DNA of 11,574 nt from Betaproteobacteria bacterium (GCA_028868235.1 JAGWUW010000046.1:1-11574); one strand, 5' to 3'; numbered from the stretch's first letter, positions 1 through 8,084 are shown. Made by a program: numbers and translations. Notes: generated from the sequence alone by a model not told the origin.

Positions 1-1037
1 TTGACCAGCCCATGCAGCACCGACATCCGGTGCATGACGCGGTGCCGGTCATGCCGGCGCTGGGGCGGAATCGGCGCCAAGTAACTGGTTAGGTGCTTGA
101 GTACCCTGACCAGCAGCTTCGGTTGATATTGTCCACCGAGTTCGATTTCCGGCGGAACGTCGCCACCGCGCTCCAGGTCTTCGAGTAGAAGCCGCATCGC
201 CTGGTGGGCAGCCCCAGGCTTGATAAAGCGTTGCGTCGGAGTGGTGCTCTCCGGCATTCTGGCTAGGCGCTGGGGCGCCCGGGGCTGCCGCAGATCAGAC
301 CAATAAACGCTATCGACCAGGGCGGTATTGGTAAACACAAAACCGCTCAAGTAATGAGCGATCAACCTTTCGGCGATTTCGATTTCGAGCGGCAGCAGGC
401 TGCCCAGCGAAGCCGCCTGAAACACCATGATCTTTTCGTACTCAAGGATTGGCGAGGTCATTCCCACCCGCCCTGGCAATGCTACCGGTCGCTCGGCCAC
501 GCCGCCGTCTTCCGCCGTGAGTAGGGCAAGGCCAAGAGGACGCCACAATTCAGCGCGCATCGGGCCGTAGTGGAATTGCTCCCACTTCAGCACACTACCG
601 AGGGCCGCGATCAGGCTGGCCGACAAGGCAGGCAGGAGCGATTTCGGCAACTCACCGGGACGTGGCTTGTTTGAGACCTTGGCCAGACAGCGCTCATAAG
701 CGATGGAGAGCAGGGACCAGAATCCGTAATTGATCGACCATAGGCGCCTTTCCTCGGCGCGGGACAAGCGTGCCGCCTGGAAATACTCCCGTGACAGCCG
801 CTTCAGATGTGGCCAAGCGGCTTCTTCAAGGGCCTGCGCCACCTCGTACAAACGATCTACCGGAAAGTCCTCGACACCGAGGACTGACTCGAGCCAGCCG
901 GTAATCTCGTCCTGCGCCTTGAAAGCACTGTCTTTCGGCAGTTCGCTCAGGATCTTGCGCATTTCGCGCGGGTTAGCCAGCGGATGATCATTTTTGGGGG
1001 CAAAGATACCGCCCAGTGCTGTCACCTTATTGAACAC
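1..1037 (-). CDS. Conserved protein with PilZ-like motif near the visible end (partial, C-terminus off window)
   Basis: An uninterrupted minus-strand frame runs from a GTG at 1037 to the left edge (345 codons visible, no stop), so the C-terminus is missing. I chose the GTG at 1037 because AAGGAA (1047-1042) sits 4 nt upstream; a second in-frame GTG at 1025 has no such site. The protein starts MFNKVTALGG and is largely helical and soluble, with no signal peptide or membrane segment. Recurring features are Leu/Glu-rich helices and aromatic pairs (RLWSINYGFW around residue 110). The last visible stretch contains R327-R-H-D-R331 followed by a basic, hydrophobic segment (HRVMHRMSVLHGL), which resembles the RxxxR opening of a PilZ c-di-GMP-binding domain. 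The second PilZ motif, D/NxSxxG, would lie outside the window. From memory, long beta-proteobacterial proteins with this N-terminal style carry a C-terminal PilZ domain. The gene being real is secure; the c-di-GMP role is an inference. It is divergent from thyA. Confidence 0.8.
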   Translation of the reverse strand, partial: MFNKVTALGGIFAPKNDHPLANPREMRKILSELPKDSAFKAQDEITGWLESVLGVEDFPVDRLYEVAQALEEAAWPHLKRLSREYFQAARLSRAEERRLWSINYGFWSLLSIAYERCLAKVSNKPRPGELPKSLLPALSASLIAALGSVLKWEQFHYGPMRAELWRPLGLALLTAEDGGVAERPVALPGRVGMTSPILEYEKIMVFQAASLGSLLPLEIEIAERLIAHYLSGFVFTNTALVDSVYWSDLRQPRAPQRLARMPESTTPTQRFIKPGAAHQAMRLLLEDLERGGDVPPEIELGGQYQPKLLVRVLKHLTSYLAPIPPQRRHDRHRVMHRMSVLHGLV

Positions 1038-1045
1038 GACGTTCC

Positions 1046-1067
1046 TTGTTTGCAGTTTGTTTGCAGT
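1046..1067. repeat. Perfect 11-bp tandem repeat in the divergent intergenic region
   Basis: TTGTTTGCAGT occurs twice back to back (1046-1056 and 1057-1067) with no mismatch. The 11-bp period is about one DNA helical turn, so a protein bound to both copies would sit on one face. The repeat abuts the Shine-Dalgarno of the minus-strand gene and lies about 140 bp upstream of thyA. It could be an operator or simply a small slippage duplication. Confidence 0.6.
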
Positions 1068-1138
1068 GTAAATCGGGATTTCACATTCTTAACGTGAGCA
1101 ATTTCATACTCTCTGCCATGAATTTTTTTGGCCGTACA

Positions 1139-1172
1139 GGCACGTGCCATAGGAGCGCTAAACAAGTAAAAT
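1139..1172 (+). promoter_or_regulatory. Candidate thyA promoter region with palindrome
   Basis: A perfect 10-bp palindrome GGCACGTGCC lies at 1139-1148, followed by a good -10-like hexamer TAAAAT at 1167-1172. No recognisable -35 box sits 16-18 bp upstream of the TAAAAT; the palindrome occupies roughly that place. This would fit an activator- or repressor-controlled promoter giving a thyA leader of about 30 nt. It is based on visual pattern only. Confidence 0.3.
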
Positions 1173-1207
1173 CCTAGGTTAGTTTTCACATCCGGATACC
1201 AGACCCG

Positions 1208-2002
1208 ATGCAGCCCTATCTTGACTTGATGCGCCACGTGCTGGAAAACGGTACCGACAAGTCCGACCGTACCGGAACTGGCACCCGCTCGGTATTCGGC
1301 TGGCAGATGCGCTTTGACCTGAGCCAGGGGTTGCCGGTCATGACGACCAAGAAGCTGCACCTCAAGTCGATCATCCACGAGTTGCTATGGTTCATCCAGG
1401 GCGACACCAACATCAAATATCTGCAGGATAACGGTGTCCGTATCTGGGATGAATGGGCCGATGAAAACGGCGACCTCGGGCCGGTCTACGGTAAGCAATG
1501 GCGCCGCTGGGAGACTCCAGATGGTCGGCTGATCGACCAGATTACGCAACTGGTTCATAGTCTGAAGCACAATCCGGACTCCCGCCGTCACATTGTCTCA
1601 GCGTGGAATCCGGGCGACGTAGACAATATGGCTCTACCGCCTTGTCACTGCCTGTTCCAGTTCTATGTTGCGAATGAAAAGCTGAGTTGCCAGCTCTACC
1701 AGCGCTCAGCCGACATCTTCCTCGGTGTCCCCTTCAATATCGCCTCATACGCGCTGCTTACGATGATGCTGGCACAGGTTTGCGGCTACCAACCGGGCGA
1801 ATTCGTGCACACCTTTGGGGATGCGCATCTTTACTCCAACCATTTTGAACAGGCCAAGCTGCAACTGAGCCGTGCCCCTCGTCCGCTACCGACCATGTGG
1901 ATCAACCCGGAAGTGAAAGATCTTTTCGCCTTCCGTTTCGAGGACTTCCGTCTCGAAGGCTACGATCCGCATCCGCACATTCCGGCGCCGGTGGCCGTTT
2001 AA
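1208..2002 (+). CDS. thyA: Thymidylate synthase
   Basis: It methylates dUMP to dTMP using 5,10-methylene-tetrahydrofolate and releases dihydrofolate; it is a cytosolic homodimer. The protein has 264 residues, the same length as E. coli ThyA, and the numbering matches: R21, the R126-R127 pair that reaches into the partner's active site, catalytic nucleophile C146 in PPCHCLF, R166-S167-A168-D169, N177, H207 and Y209. The C-terminus ends PAPVAV, as expected for the tail that closes over the active site. The start at 1208 gives MQPYLDLM, which lines up with the E. coli N-terminus, although no purine-rich ribosome binding site precedes it. The FolA partner is on the same strand at 4888, separated by an inserted stretch and pgi. 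No clear terminator hairpin follows the stop. Identity is certain at family level. Confidence 0.98.
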   Translation: MQPYLDLMRHVLENGTDKSDRTGTGTRSVFGWQMRFDLSQGLPVMTTKKLHLKSIIHELLWFIQGDTNIKYLQDNGVRIWDEWADENGDLGPVYGKQWRRWETPDGRLIDQITQLVHSLKHNPDSRRHIVSAWNPGDVDNMALPPCHCLFQFYVANEKLSCQLYQRSADIFLGVPFNIASYALLTMMLAQVCGYQPGEFVHTFGDAHLYSNHFEQAKLQLSRAPRPLPTMWINPEVKDLFAFRFEDFRLEGYDPHPHIPAPVAV

Positions 2003-2073
2003 GCCTCCCGCCCCCAGTAGCCGTTCGATCCCAAACTTTTCGTGGAAGCCTCTTGCGCCAGAAGCACGCCCTT

Positions 2074-2313
2074 TCAGTTGGGAACCTTGATCCAGCCCTT
2101 GGCCTCCATGCACGCGTGCATGCGACGGACGCTGGCGTTCGTCACCATGCCGTCGGTACCGGAATAGGTTTTTGCCTTACATTGTGCTTCATCGGCTGAA
2201 TATTCGGCTTCGCCGGCACCTGATTTGGCCCAATGCCAAGACGAAAACAGCGCACAGGCGGACAGCAATAGGAAGAGGACTGAAGCACAGCCAGATTTGG
2301 GAATTGTTGCCAT
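2074..2313 (-). CDS. Small putative lipoprotein (79 aa), function unknown
   Basis: I do not recognise a named family. The N-terminus has one Lys (K6), a hydrophobic run (residues 10-17) and a lipobox L17-S18-A19-C20, so lipidation at Cys20 and anchoring in a membrane are likely. The mature part is short, polar and rich in Ala, Glu and Lys, with two cysteines, C45 and C68, that could form a periplasmic disulfide. The segment ending ACMEAKGW resembles many small uncharacterised proteobacterial proteins with a C-terminal MEAKGW-type motif. The ATG at 2313 has no strong ribosome binding site. A TAAGAT sequence about 30 bp upstream (minus strand, near 2349-2344) is a possible -10 box. The gene converges on thyA, with 71 nt between the stops. 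The coding call rests mainly on the clean signal peptide. Confidence 0.65.
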   Translation of the reverse strand: MATIPKSGCASVLFLLLSACALFSSWHWAKSGAGEAEYSADEAQCKAKTYSGTDGMVTNASVRRMHACMEAKGWIKVPN

Positions 2314-3292
2314 GGGTTTCGCGAAAGTCAGATGAGTAGCGCATCTTACACACCCTCCGCCCCCGAGATGTCACGGGGAGACGCAACCGCACCACCCCAG
2401 CCTCATGCCCCACCTCACTGGCCACCAAAGTGGGTGTGCTACCTGACCTCACGCTCTACACTAGCGTAGCTTTGCTCGCCTGGCGCCTCAATGAAGAAGC
2501 AATTGAGGTATGGAAACCGCAGTTCGGAAATATTTCATCTCCGGACAAAAACGCGGTCCACTCACTCTGTTCCGCCAACAAAATCCTACAAGGCGTTGCT
2601 GAAGGAGTGGAAACTGAGGCCATCCATACATCAGATACTGTGCGACAAGATCAAAGGATTACTGCACATCGATGTAGCAACCGTTACCGACCGAAGCGGC
2701 GATGTCGCCAATCTTCCCCACGCTAGGGCATCGCCTCCGATCAAGCCACCCAATCCCGACTACGTTCAATCACGCTTCCATAATCTTGCGACACATGGAA
2801 ATGCTCAGCGAACACAATCTGAGCAGCTCCCATTATCGTCAATGCGATGATGCATCCCGACTCGACCAGTTCCTTGACGAGCGGATATATAGCTAGTCGC
2901 ACACCGAATAACGAATAACCCAAAGGCCGCTCCACTTTGTGGAGAGGTCGCAAGTTTCGGTCAACCTCCGGCCATTGATGATGTTAGCATCGCATCTTGC
3001 GAGGAGGCGTTCCAAGCATTCACTTCGACTTACCGTTATCGATGCCAAGCGAGATTTCGGGACAAACCCGGGAAGAATTTCCAATCCGTGGCGAGGTTTG
3101 AGAAAATCATGCGGCGGTCGAACCCAGCTTCGCCTACACCATTCCCCGACGACAAATTTCTTGAGCCATCAACCAAGCGCAACACCAAGTCGATCATGAC
3201 CGGAACCGACCATCAATGTGAAACCAATCCCCCTTTTCCGGAGTGGCAAAACACAAGAGAGCCCCTATTGATACCGGACTGATGATCTGACA
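2314..3292. other. 979-bp stretch without a supportable gene
   Basis: Several short overlapping frames exist here (for example plus 2430-2726, plus 2491-2850, minus 2741-2953), but none has a ribosome binding site, a recognised motif or the high third-position GC of its neighbours. GC counted over 2461-2580 is 61/120 (51%), against 42/60 (70%) in a sample of pgi (4441-4500). Small structures are present: CCCCG/CGGGG at 2361-2378 (8-nt loop), CTCCAC-TTT-GTGGAG at 2930-2944, and a short direct repeat CGAATAA twice at about 2905-2918. None looks like a terminator, since no T-run follows. It may be a decayed gene or old insertion, or hold unrecognised RNA or regulatory sequence. The pgi promoter must lie in its right end unless transcription comes from thyA. 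Confidence 0.5.
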
Positions 3293-4882
3293 ATGACACT
3301 GACGACCACCCCTGCCTGGCAAGCGCTGGCAAGCCACGCCGAGACCCTACGCCCGCAGCATTTACGGAATTTGTTCGCCGCCGATATGCAGCGCTTCGAA
3401 CATTTTTCACTCAACCGGCACGGCCTACTACTCGACTATTCGAAGCAACGCGTCACCGGCAAAACGATGACCTTGCTGCGTAACCTGGCAGAGGCTGCCG
3501 ACTTCACCGGCTGGCGTCGCAAAATGCTCGATGGCGAGCCAATCAATCACACTGAAAACAGAGCTGTACGCCACGTCGACCTTCGCGCCGGTGATACTGC
3601 ACCAGTGGAAGTCAAGGATGTGCTGCAACGCATGGCAGGATTTTGCGAGCAGATCCACGATGGTAGTTGGCGCGGTTTTTCTGGCGAGCGTATTACCGAC
3701 ATCGTCCATATTGGCATCGGCGGCTCCGATCTCGGGCCACGCATGGCCGTCCATGCGCTCGCCGCCTGGCAGCAGCCCGATCTCCACGTTCATTTCGTTT
3801 CCAACCTGGACAGTGCTGACCTAGCCAGCACACTGACTCGCCTGAATCCGCGCAGCACGCTGTTCATCATCGCCAGCAAGACATTCACGACACTGGAAAC
3901 GATGGCCAACGCGCGCACTGCGAGGAACTGGATACGGGCTGCAGCCTCCGACGAACAAGCCATCGCCCGACACTTTGTCGCAGCTTCGAGCAATCTTGCC
4001 GCTACCGCCGAATTCGGCATTTCGCCCAAAAACGTTTTCGAATTCTGGGACTGGGTGGGTGGTCGCTTCTCTCTTTGGTCGGCCATCGGTCTGCCTATTG
4101 CGCTGGCCGTCGGCTTTGGCAATTTCGCACGCTTACTCGCCGGCGCCCATGACATCGATGAACATTTTTTTACTGCCCCGGCCGATAGCAATCTGCCGCT
4201 GACACTAGCGCTGATCGCCCTGTGGAATACCAACTTTCTCGATATTCACAGCCATGGTGTATTCCCTTATAGCCACTCGCTGGCGCTGCTACCCTCACAT
4301 CTTCAGCAACTCGAAATGGAGAGCAACGGTAAGCGGGCCAATCGCGATGGGCTAGCCATCGACTATCCGACCAACCCGATCTTATGGGGCGCTGCAGGCA
4401 CCAACGGCCAGCACTCCTTTTTTCAACTCCTGCACCAGGGCGGCGCTCCGGTCGCCAGCGACTTCATTGCGCTGGGCCACTCCGATTTCCCGTTGCCCGG
4501 TCACCACAGCGGCCTGCTCGCCAGTTGCCTGGCGCAATCATCGGCCCTGGCTTTCGGCCAAACCGTCGACGAGGCGCGGGCAGCCGGCATTCCGGAGCAC
4601 CTGCTACCCTTCCGACGCTTCCCCGGCAACCAGCCGACAACCACGCTGGTACTCCCCGAACTAACTCCCTTCACGCTTGGCCAGCTGATTGCGCTATATG
4701 AGCACAAGGTGTTCTGCCTCGGGGTACTGTGGAACCTGAATTCCTTCGACCAATGGGGTGTCGAACTAGGCAAGCAACTGGCCGGACGCCTCGTCCCCTG
4801 CCTGCGCGGTGAGGCCAGCACCGATGCACTCGATGCCTCGACCCGAGGGTTGATTGAACATCTGCGTCAGTTCCGGACCTGA
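3293..4882 (+). CDS. pgi: Glucose-6-phosphate isomerase
   Basis: It interconverts glucose-6-phosphate and fructose-6-phosphate in glycolysis/gluconeogenesis in the cytosol. The protein has 529 residues, slightly shorter than E. coli Pgi (549). It has two SIS sugar-phosphate domains: GIGGSDLGP at 141-149 begins the first phosphate site, signature 1 (DWVGGRFSLWSAIGL) spans 253-267, and signature 2 (FDQWGVELGK) spans 485-494. Catalytic residues are E343 in MESNGK, H374 in GTNGQH and K494. The ATG at 3293 is the only start in a frame that a TGA closes at 3269-3271; no good ribosome binding site precedes it. folA begins 5 nt after the stop, so the two are probably cotranscribed and may be translationally coupled. 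The pairing is not functionally obvious. There is no sign of damage. Confidence 0.97.
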   Translation: MTLTTTPAWQALASHAETLRPQHLRNLFAADMQRFEHFSLNRHGLLLDYSKQRVTGKTMTLLRNLAEAADFTGWRRKMLDGEPINHTENRAVRHVDLRAGDTAPVEVKDVLQRMAGFCEQIHDGSWRGFSGERITDIVHIGIGGSDLGPRMAVHALAAWQQPDLHVHFVSNLDSADLASTLTRLNPRSTLFIIASKTFTTLETMANARTARNWIRAAASDEQAIARHFVAASSNLAATAEFGISPKNVFEFWDWVGGRFSLWSAIGLPIALAVGFGNFARLLAGAHDIDEHFFTAPADSNLPLTLALIALWNTNFLDIHSHGVFPYSHSLALLPSHLQQLEMESNGKRANRDGLAIDYPTNPILWGAAGTNGQHSFFQLLHQGGAPVASDFIALGHSDFPLPGHHSGLLASCLAQSSALAFGQTVDEARAAGIPEHLLPFRRFPGNQPTTTLVLPELTPFTLGQLIALYEHKVFCLGVLWNLNSFDQWGVELGKQLAGRLVPCLRGEASTDALDASTRGLIEHLRQFRT

Positions 4883-4887
4883 TAGCC

Positions 4888-5367
4888 ATGACTGAAATCG
4901 TCATCATCGCCGCCGTGGCAAAGAATCGCGTCATCGGCAAGAACAACACGCTGATCTGGAATATTCCGGCCGATATGGCCCATTTCAAGGCGCTTACAGC
5001 CGGTCAGACGGTGATCATGGGCCGCAAGACATGGGAATCGCTGCCACCACGCTTCCGCCCACTTCCCGGCCGACGCAACATTGTGATCAGCCGCCAAGCA
5101 GATTACGCAGCCCCCGGTGCCGAATTGGCCAACTCGCTGGACGCCGCGCTACGCCAGTCCTCCGCATCGGAAACTGCCTTCATCATCGGCGGGGAGCAGA
5201 TTTACCGGCAAGCGATGGCCGTTGCCGACCGCTTGGAAATCACCGAAGTGGATCTCGAGCCAGAAGGCGATGCGTGGTTTCCGGAGATTCCGACCAGCGA
5301 GTGGAACCAGGCGTCAACAACCCCCGGCCAAGGCTACGCTTTCGTCACCTACCGTCGGCAAAGCTAA
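4888..5367 (+). CDS. folA: Dihydrofolate reductase
   Basis: It reduces dihydrofolate to tetrahydrofolate with NADPH, recycling the DHF that ThyA produces, and is the trimethoprim target. The protein is 159 residues, exactly the E. coli length. Family features: N-terminal IIAAVAKNRVIG strand and loop, LIWNIPADMAHFK with the acidic catalytic residue D29 (D27 of E. coli), the VIMGRKTWESLP nucleotide-binding segment (about 43-54), PGRRNIVIS, and FIIGGEQIY (about 98-106), the NADPH glycine pair. The start at 4888 follows the pgi stop by 5 nt without a strong site of its own, suggesting coupling to pgi. The last codons run close to the stop of the convergent ATPase gene (12 nt between stops), and I see no hairpin in that gap. 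It is a normal chromosomal type, not one of the short plasmid trimethoprim-resistance enzymes. Confidence 0.97.
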   Translation: MTEIVIIAAVAKNRVIGKNNTLIWNIPADMAHFKALTAGQTVIMGRKTWESLPPRFRPLPGRRNIVISRQADYAAPGAELANSLDAALRQSSASETAFIIGGEQIYRQAMAVADRLEITEVDLEPEGDAWFPEIPTSEWNQASTTPGQGYAFVTYRRQS

Positions 5368-5379
5368 GCTGCCGCAGGC

Positions 5380-8052
5380 CTAGGGCGTAGATACTCGTCG
5401 CCGCACCAGATATTTACGGATTTCCTCGCACCCAGCCAGCGCCATGGCGAAAGCTGCTCCCCATAGCCAGATGTTGGCCGCCACGGGCCCCGTTCCGAAC
5501 AAGCTGTTGCCCGCCGCCGTGAACACGATGGCCAGCAACAGGGCAATCTCGACGACGACGCCTACGATCAGCAAACGGTTGCCAAATAACGGGAAATGCC
5601 AAAAAGGCTGCAGAGGATGCCGACAGACGAAAACGTTGCTCACCTGGGCGAGCACAATACCCATCAGGCAAGCTGTCGTCGCCTGAAGGTACAGAGGCGA
5701 ACTAGCTGGCAGCGACTGCCCGTAAGACCAGCCTTGCCCGATCAGAACCAGGAAGAACATGGCCATCGCTGCGACCGCTTCGAGCGGCCCGAGAAAGAGG
5801 TAGGCACGGCCTAGAAGGGGCCATGAGAGCAGGCGCTCGTTACGCGATCTGGGTGGGCGTTGCATCACCTCCGGATTCGGCAACTCAGCACCCAGTGCCA
5901 GTGCCGGGAGCATGTCGGTTCCCAGGTCGACAGCCAGTATCTGGATCACCGTCAACGGCAATGGAATTCCGAACAATACCGAAGCCAGGTAAGGCACCAG
6001 TTCCGGAATATTCGATGTCAGGATGTAGGTTAGGAATTTTCGGATGTTCTCGAATACCGCCCGCCCTTCCTCGACAGCATTGACGATGGTGGCGAAATGA
6101 TCGTCGAGCAACACGATATCTGCCGCCTCGCGAGCCACATCGGTACCGGACAACCCCATGGCGATGCCGATATCGGCGATCTTGAGAGCGGGGGCGTCAT
6201 TGACACCATCGCCAGTCACTGCAACGATTTCTCCCTTGAGCTGCAGCGCCTGCGTGACAAGCATCTTCTGGTCCGCCGTCATCCGGGCAAAGACGATTTC
6301 CGGACTATCCAGCGCCAGCTGCAGCGCAGCCGGACTCATCCCGCGCAGGGCATCACCGGTGATCACGCAGGGCGTTGACGAACGGAGCAGATCGATTTCG
6401 CGGGCAATAGCCACGGCAGTGTGGGGATGATCGCCAGTCGCCATGATCACCTTGATGCCAGCCGAGCGACAGCGGGTAACTGCTTCATGGACATCCGGGC
6501 GCGGCGGATCCTCCAAACCGACTAGCCCACACAATAACAGGCCATCCTCAACCGCCTGTTCGTCCATCGCCAATGGCCGCCAGGCCAATGCCAGCACTCG
6601 CAGCCCCCGCGCCGCGAGATCCTCCTGCGCCGCCTGAAATGCTGTCTGCGCGGCACCATCGAAAGGGCAGCGGGCATCGCCATCGAGCCAGCCGCTACAG
6701 AGCGGAAAGAGCGCCTCCGGAGCCCCCTTGCAATATAGGCTGCCAGCGCCGTCACTCTCGCGCCAAACAACCGACATACGTCGTCGCTCGGTATCGAAAG
6801 GCAATTCCCCAGCACGCTGACCGAAGGCCGGAATATCCCCGGCAAACTCCCACAAGGCAAGCTCCATCGGATCGCCAGCCGCGGCACCATCATGGAATTT
6901 CAAACTGTGGCAGAAGCGGGCTGTCGCCCGCAGGCGCAGATCATCGGCCCGCGGCCAGCGCTCGGCAGCCAGATGATGCCGACCGGCCACAAATAACTCG
7001 CGCACCGTCATTCGATTGCAGGTCAACGTCCCGGTTTTGTCTGTCAGGATCACCGTTGCGCTCCCCAGCGTCTCGACCGCAGGCAAATGGCGCACTAGTG
7101 CCTGACGTCGGGCCATGCGCTGCGCGGCCAAGGCCAATGCCAGCGTAACGGTGGGTAGCAAGCCCTCCGGTACATTGGCAACGATAATACCGATGGCGAA
7201 GGTAAAGTTGACCCAGAATGGCAAGCCGATAACGTAGCCGATCGCAAAAAAAACAATGCCCAAGGCCATCGCCAACAGTGCCACCAGCCGCGATACCCGC
7301 TCGATTTCGTGTTGCAGCGGCGAAGCCGTATCGCCAGTAGTCTGGGTCAGATGGGCGATGCGACCAAACTCGGTGTGCATGCCGGTGGCGTAGACAACTG
7401 CAGTACACTCGCCGGCGATGATCAGCGTCCCGGCGAAAAGGAGATTCGAAGCTTGCAAAAGACTCTCGGCGGATGATGCATCTGCTGTCACCGAGCGGGC
7501 ATAGGACTCCCCGGTGAGGGTCGACAGATTGACCCGCAGACCCCAGCTTTCGATTACCCGGCAATCGGCGGGTACTTTCGCCCCCTCAGCCAGTTGTACG
7601 ATATCGCCAGGCACCAACGCCGAGACAGGAATCTGCTGCAAGGCCCCATCGCGGCGTACATCGACCTGTACCGGCAGCAACTGCTGCAGTGCCGCCAGTG
7701 CCTGCTCGGTACGATAGGCCTGCCAGAAAGAGAAACAACCATTGACGACGATTACACCGACTATCGCCACGCCGAGTTGAAACATCCCCTGCCCGGGGGC
7801 CGCATGCGCGGCAAAAAACGCAAGTGCGGCCGCCAGCCAGAGCAGAAGCGCAAAGAAATGTCCGAATTCCCGAACGAACATCAGCCATAGTGGCTGGGCG
7901 ACGACGCCTTCGACCCGATTGGGGCCAAACGCCGCCATACGACGCGCAGCTTCAACTGCCGACAGCCCCCCCATACCGCTGCTGAGATTGCTCAGGACGG
8001 CTTCAATCGACTGACTGGCGACGCTTGATCCGGAATGATCCATATCGTCCAC
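5380..8052 (-). CDS. P-type cation-transporting ATPase, P2 (Ca2+ / Na+,K+-ATPase-like) class
   Basis: An 890-residue inner-membrane pump (numbered from GTG 8052). Order: soluble N-terminus (1-50), TM1-2 (about 56-113), actuator domain with T180-G-E-S, TM3-4 (about 253-310) with V294-P-E296-G-L, phosphorylation site D338-KTGTLT, nucleotide domain with K442-GAPE, hinge T613-GDGVNDAP, and TM5-10 (about 671-875). There is no N-terminal heavy-metal domain and no CPC motif, so it is not a copper/zinc type. The TM segments read most like the Na,K-ATPase alpha subunit: VANVPEGLL in TM4, LTSNIPEL in TM5 and DLGTDM in TM6 keep the cation ligands E296, S680, N681, E684, D709 and D713. The TM8 aspartate (D926 in pig numbering) appears as N806 in QVSNVFVC. 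The real ion (Na+, K+, Ca2+ or H+) cannot be read from sequence. The start could instead be ATG 8043. No regulatory partner gene is adjacent. Confidence 0.92.
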   Translation of the reverse strand: MDDMDHSGSSVASQSIEAVLSNLSSGMGGLSAVEAARRMAAFGPNRVEGVVAQPLWLMFVREFGHFFALLLWLAAALAFFAAHAAPGQGMFQLGVAIVGVIVVNGCFSFWQAYRTEQALAALQQLLPVQVDVRRDGALQQIPVSALVPGDIVQLAEGAKVPADCRVIESWGLRVNLSTLTGESYARSVTADASSAESLLQASNLLFAGTLIIAGECTAVVYATGMHTEFGRIAHLTQTTGDTASPLQHEIERVSRLVALLAMALGIVFFAIGYVIGLPFWVNFTFAIGIIVANVPEGLLPTVTLALALAAQRMARRQALVRHLPAVETLGSATVILTDKTGTLTCNRMTVRELFVAGRHHLAAERWPRADDLRLRATARFCHSLKFHDGAAAGDPMELALWEFAGDIPAFGQRAGELPFDTERRRMSVVWRESDGAGSLYCKGAPEALFPLCSGWLDGDARCPFDGAAQTAFQAAQEDLAARGLRVLALAWRPLAMDEQAVEDGLLLCGLVGLEDPPRPDVHEAVTRCRSAGIKVIMATGDHPHTAVAIAREIDLLRSSTPCVITGDALRGMSPAALQLALDSPEIVFARMTADQKMLVTQALQLKGEIVAVTGDGVNDAPALKIADIGIAMGLSGTDVAREAADIVLLDDHFATIVNAVEEGRAVFENIRKFLTYILTSNIPELVPYLASVLFGIPLPLTVIQILAVDLGTDMLPALALGAELPNPEVMQRPPRSRNERLLSWPLLGRAYLFLGPLEAVAAMAMFFLVLIGQGWSYGQSLPASSPLYLQATTACLMGIVLAQVSNVFVCRHPLQPFWHFPLFGNRLLIVGVVVEIALLLAIVFTAAGNSLFGTGPVAANIWLWGAAFAMALAGCEEIRKYLVRRRVSTP

Positions 8053-8078
8053 GCCCCGCAGAGTCGGATGCGGAGCAA

Positions 8079-8084
8079 ACTATA
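8079..8084 (-). promoter_or_regulatory. Candidate -10 box for the ATPase gene
   Basis: The minus strand reads TATAGT at 8084-8079, five of six matches to the -10 consensus and about 27 bp before the GTG start at 8052. No convincing -35 hexamer lies 16-18 bp upstream. The gene needs its own promoter because a terminator precedes it at 8151-8176. Confidence 0.3.

Noticed and set aside
2430..2726. 98-codon plus-strand frame containing an EGVET string, reminiscent of EAL phosphodiesterases
   Set aside because: Only five residues match, without the surrounding EAL sequence; no ribosome binding site, and third-position GC is low. Treated as chance.
2930..2944. CTCCAC-TTT-GTGGAG hairpin as a terminator
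   Set aside because: The stem is perfect but only 6 bp long, and no T-run follows on either strand.
2741..2953. 70-codon minus-strand frame with a hydrophobic middle
   Set aside because: It reads faintly protein-like but begins at a TTG without a ribosome binding site, has no recognised motif and is closed upstream by a TGA. At most a remnant.
6573..7148. 191-codon plus-strand open frame opposite the ATPase gene
   Set aside because: Composition is Ala/Pro/Arg-rich low complexity, typical of an antisense shadow; the ATPase frame there encodes conserved nucleotide- and phosphorylation-domain motifs.
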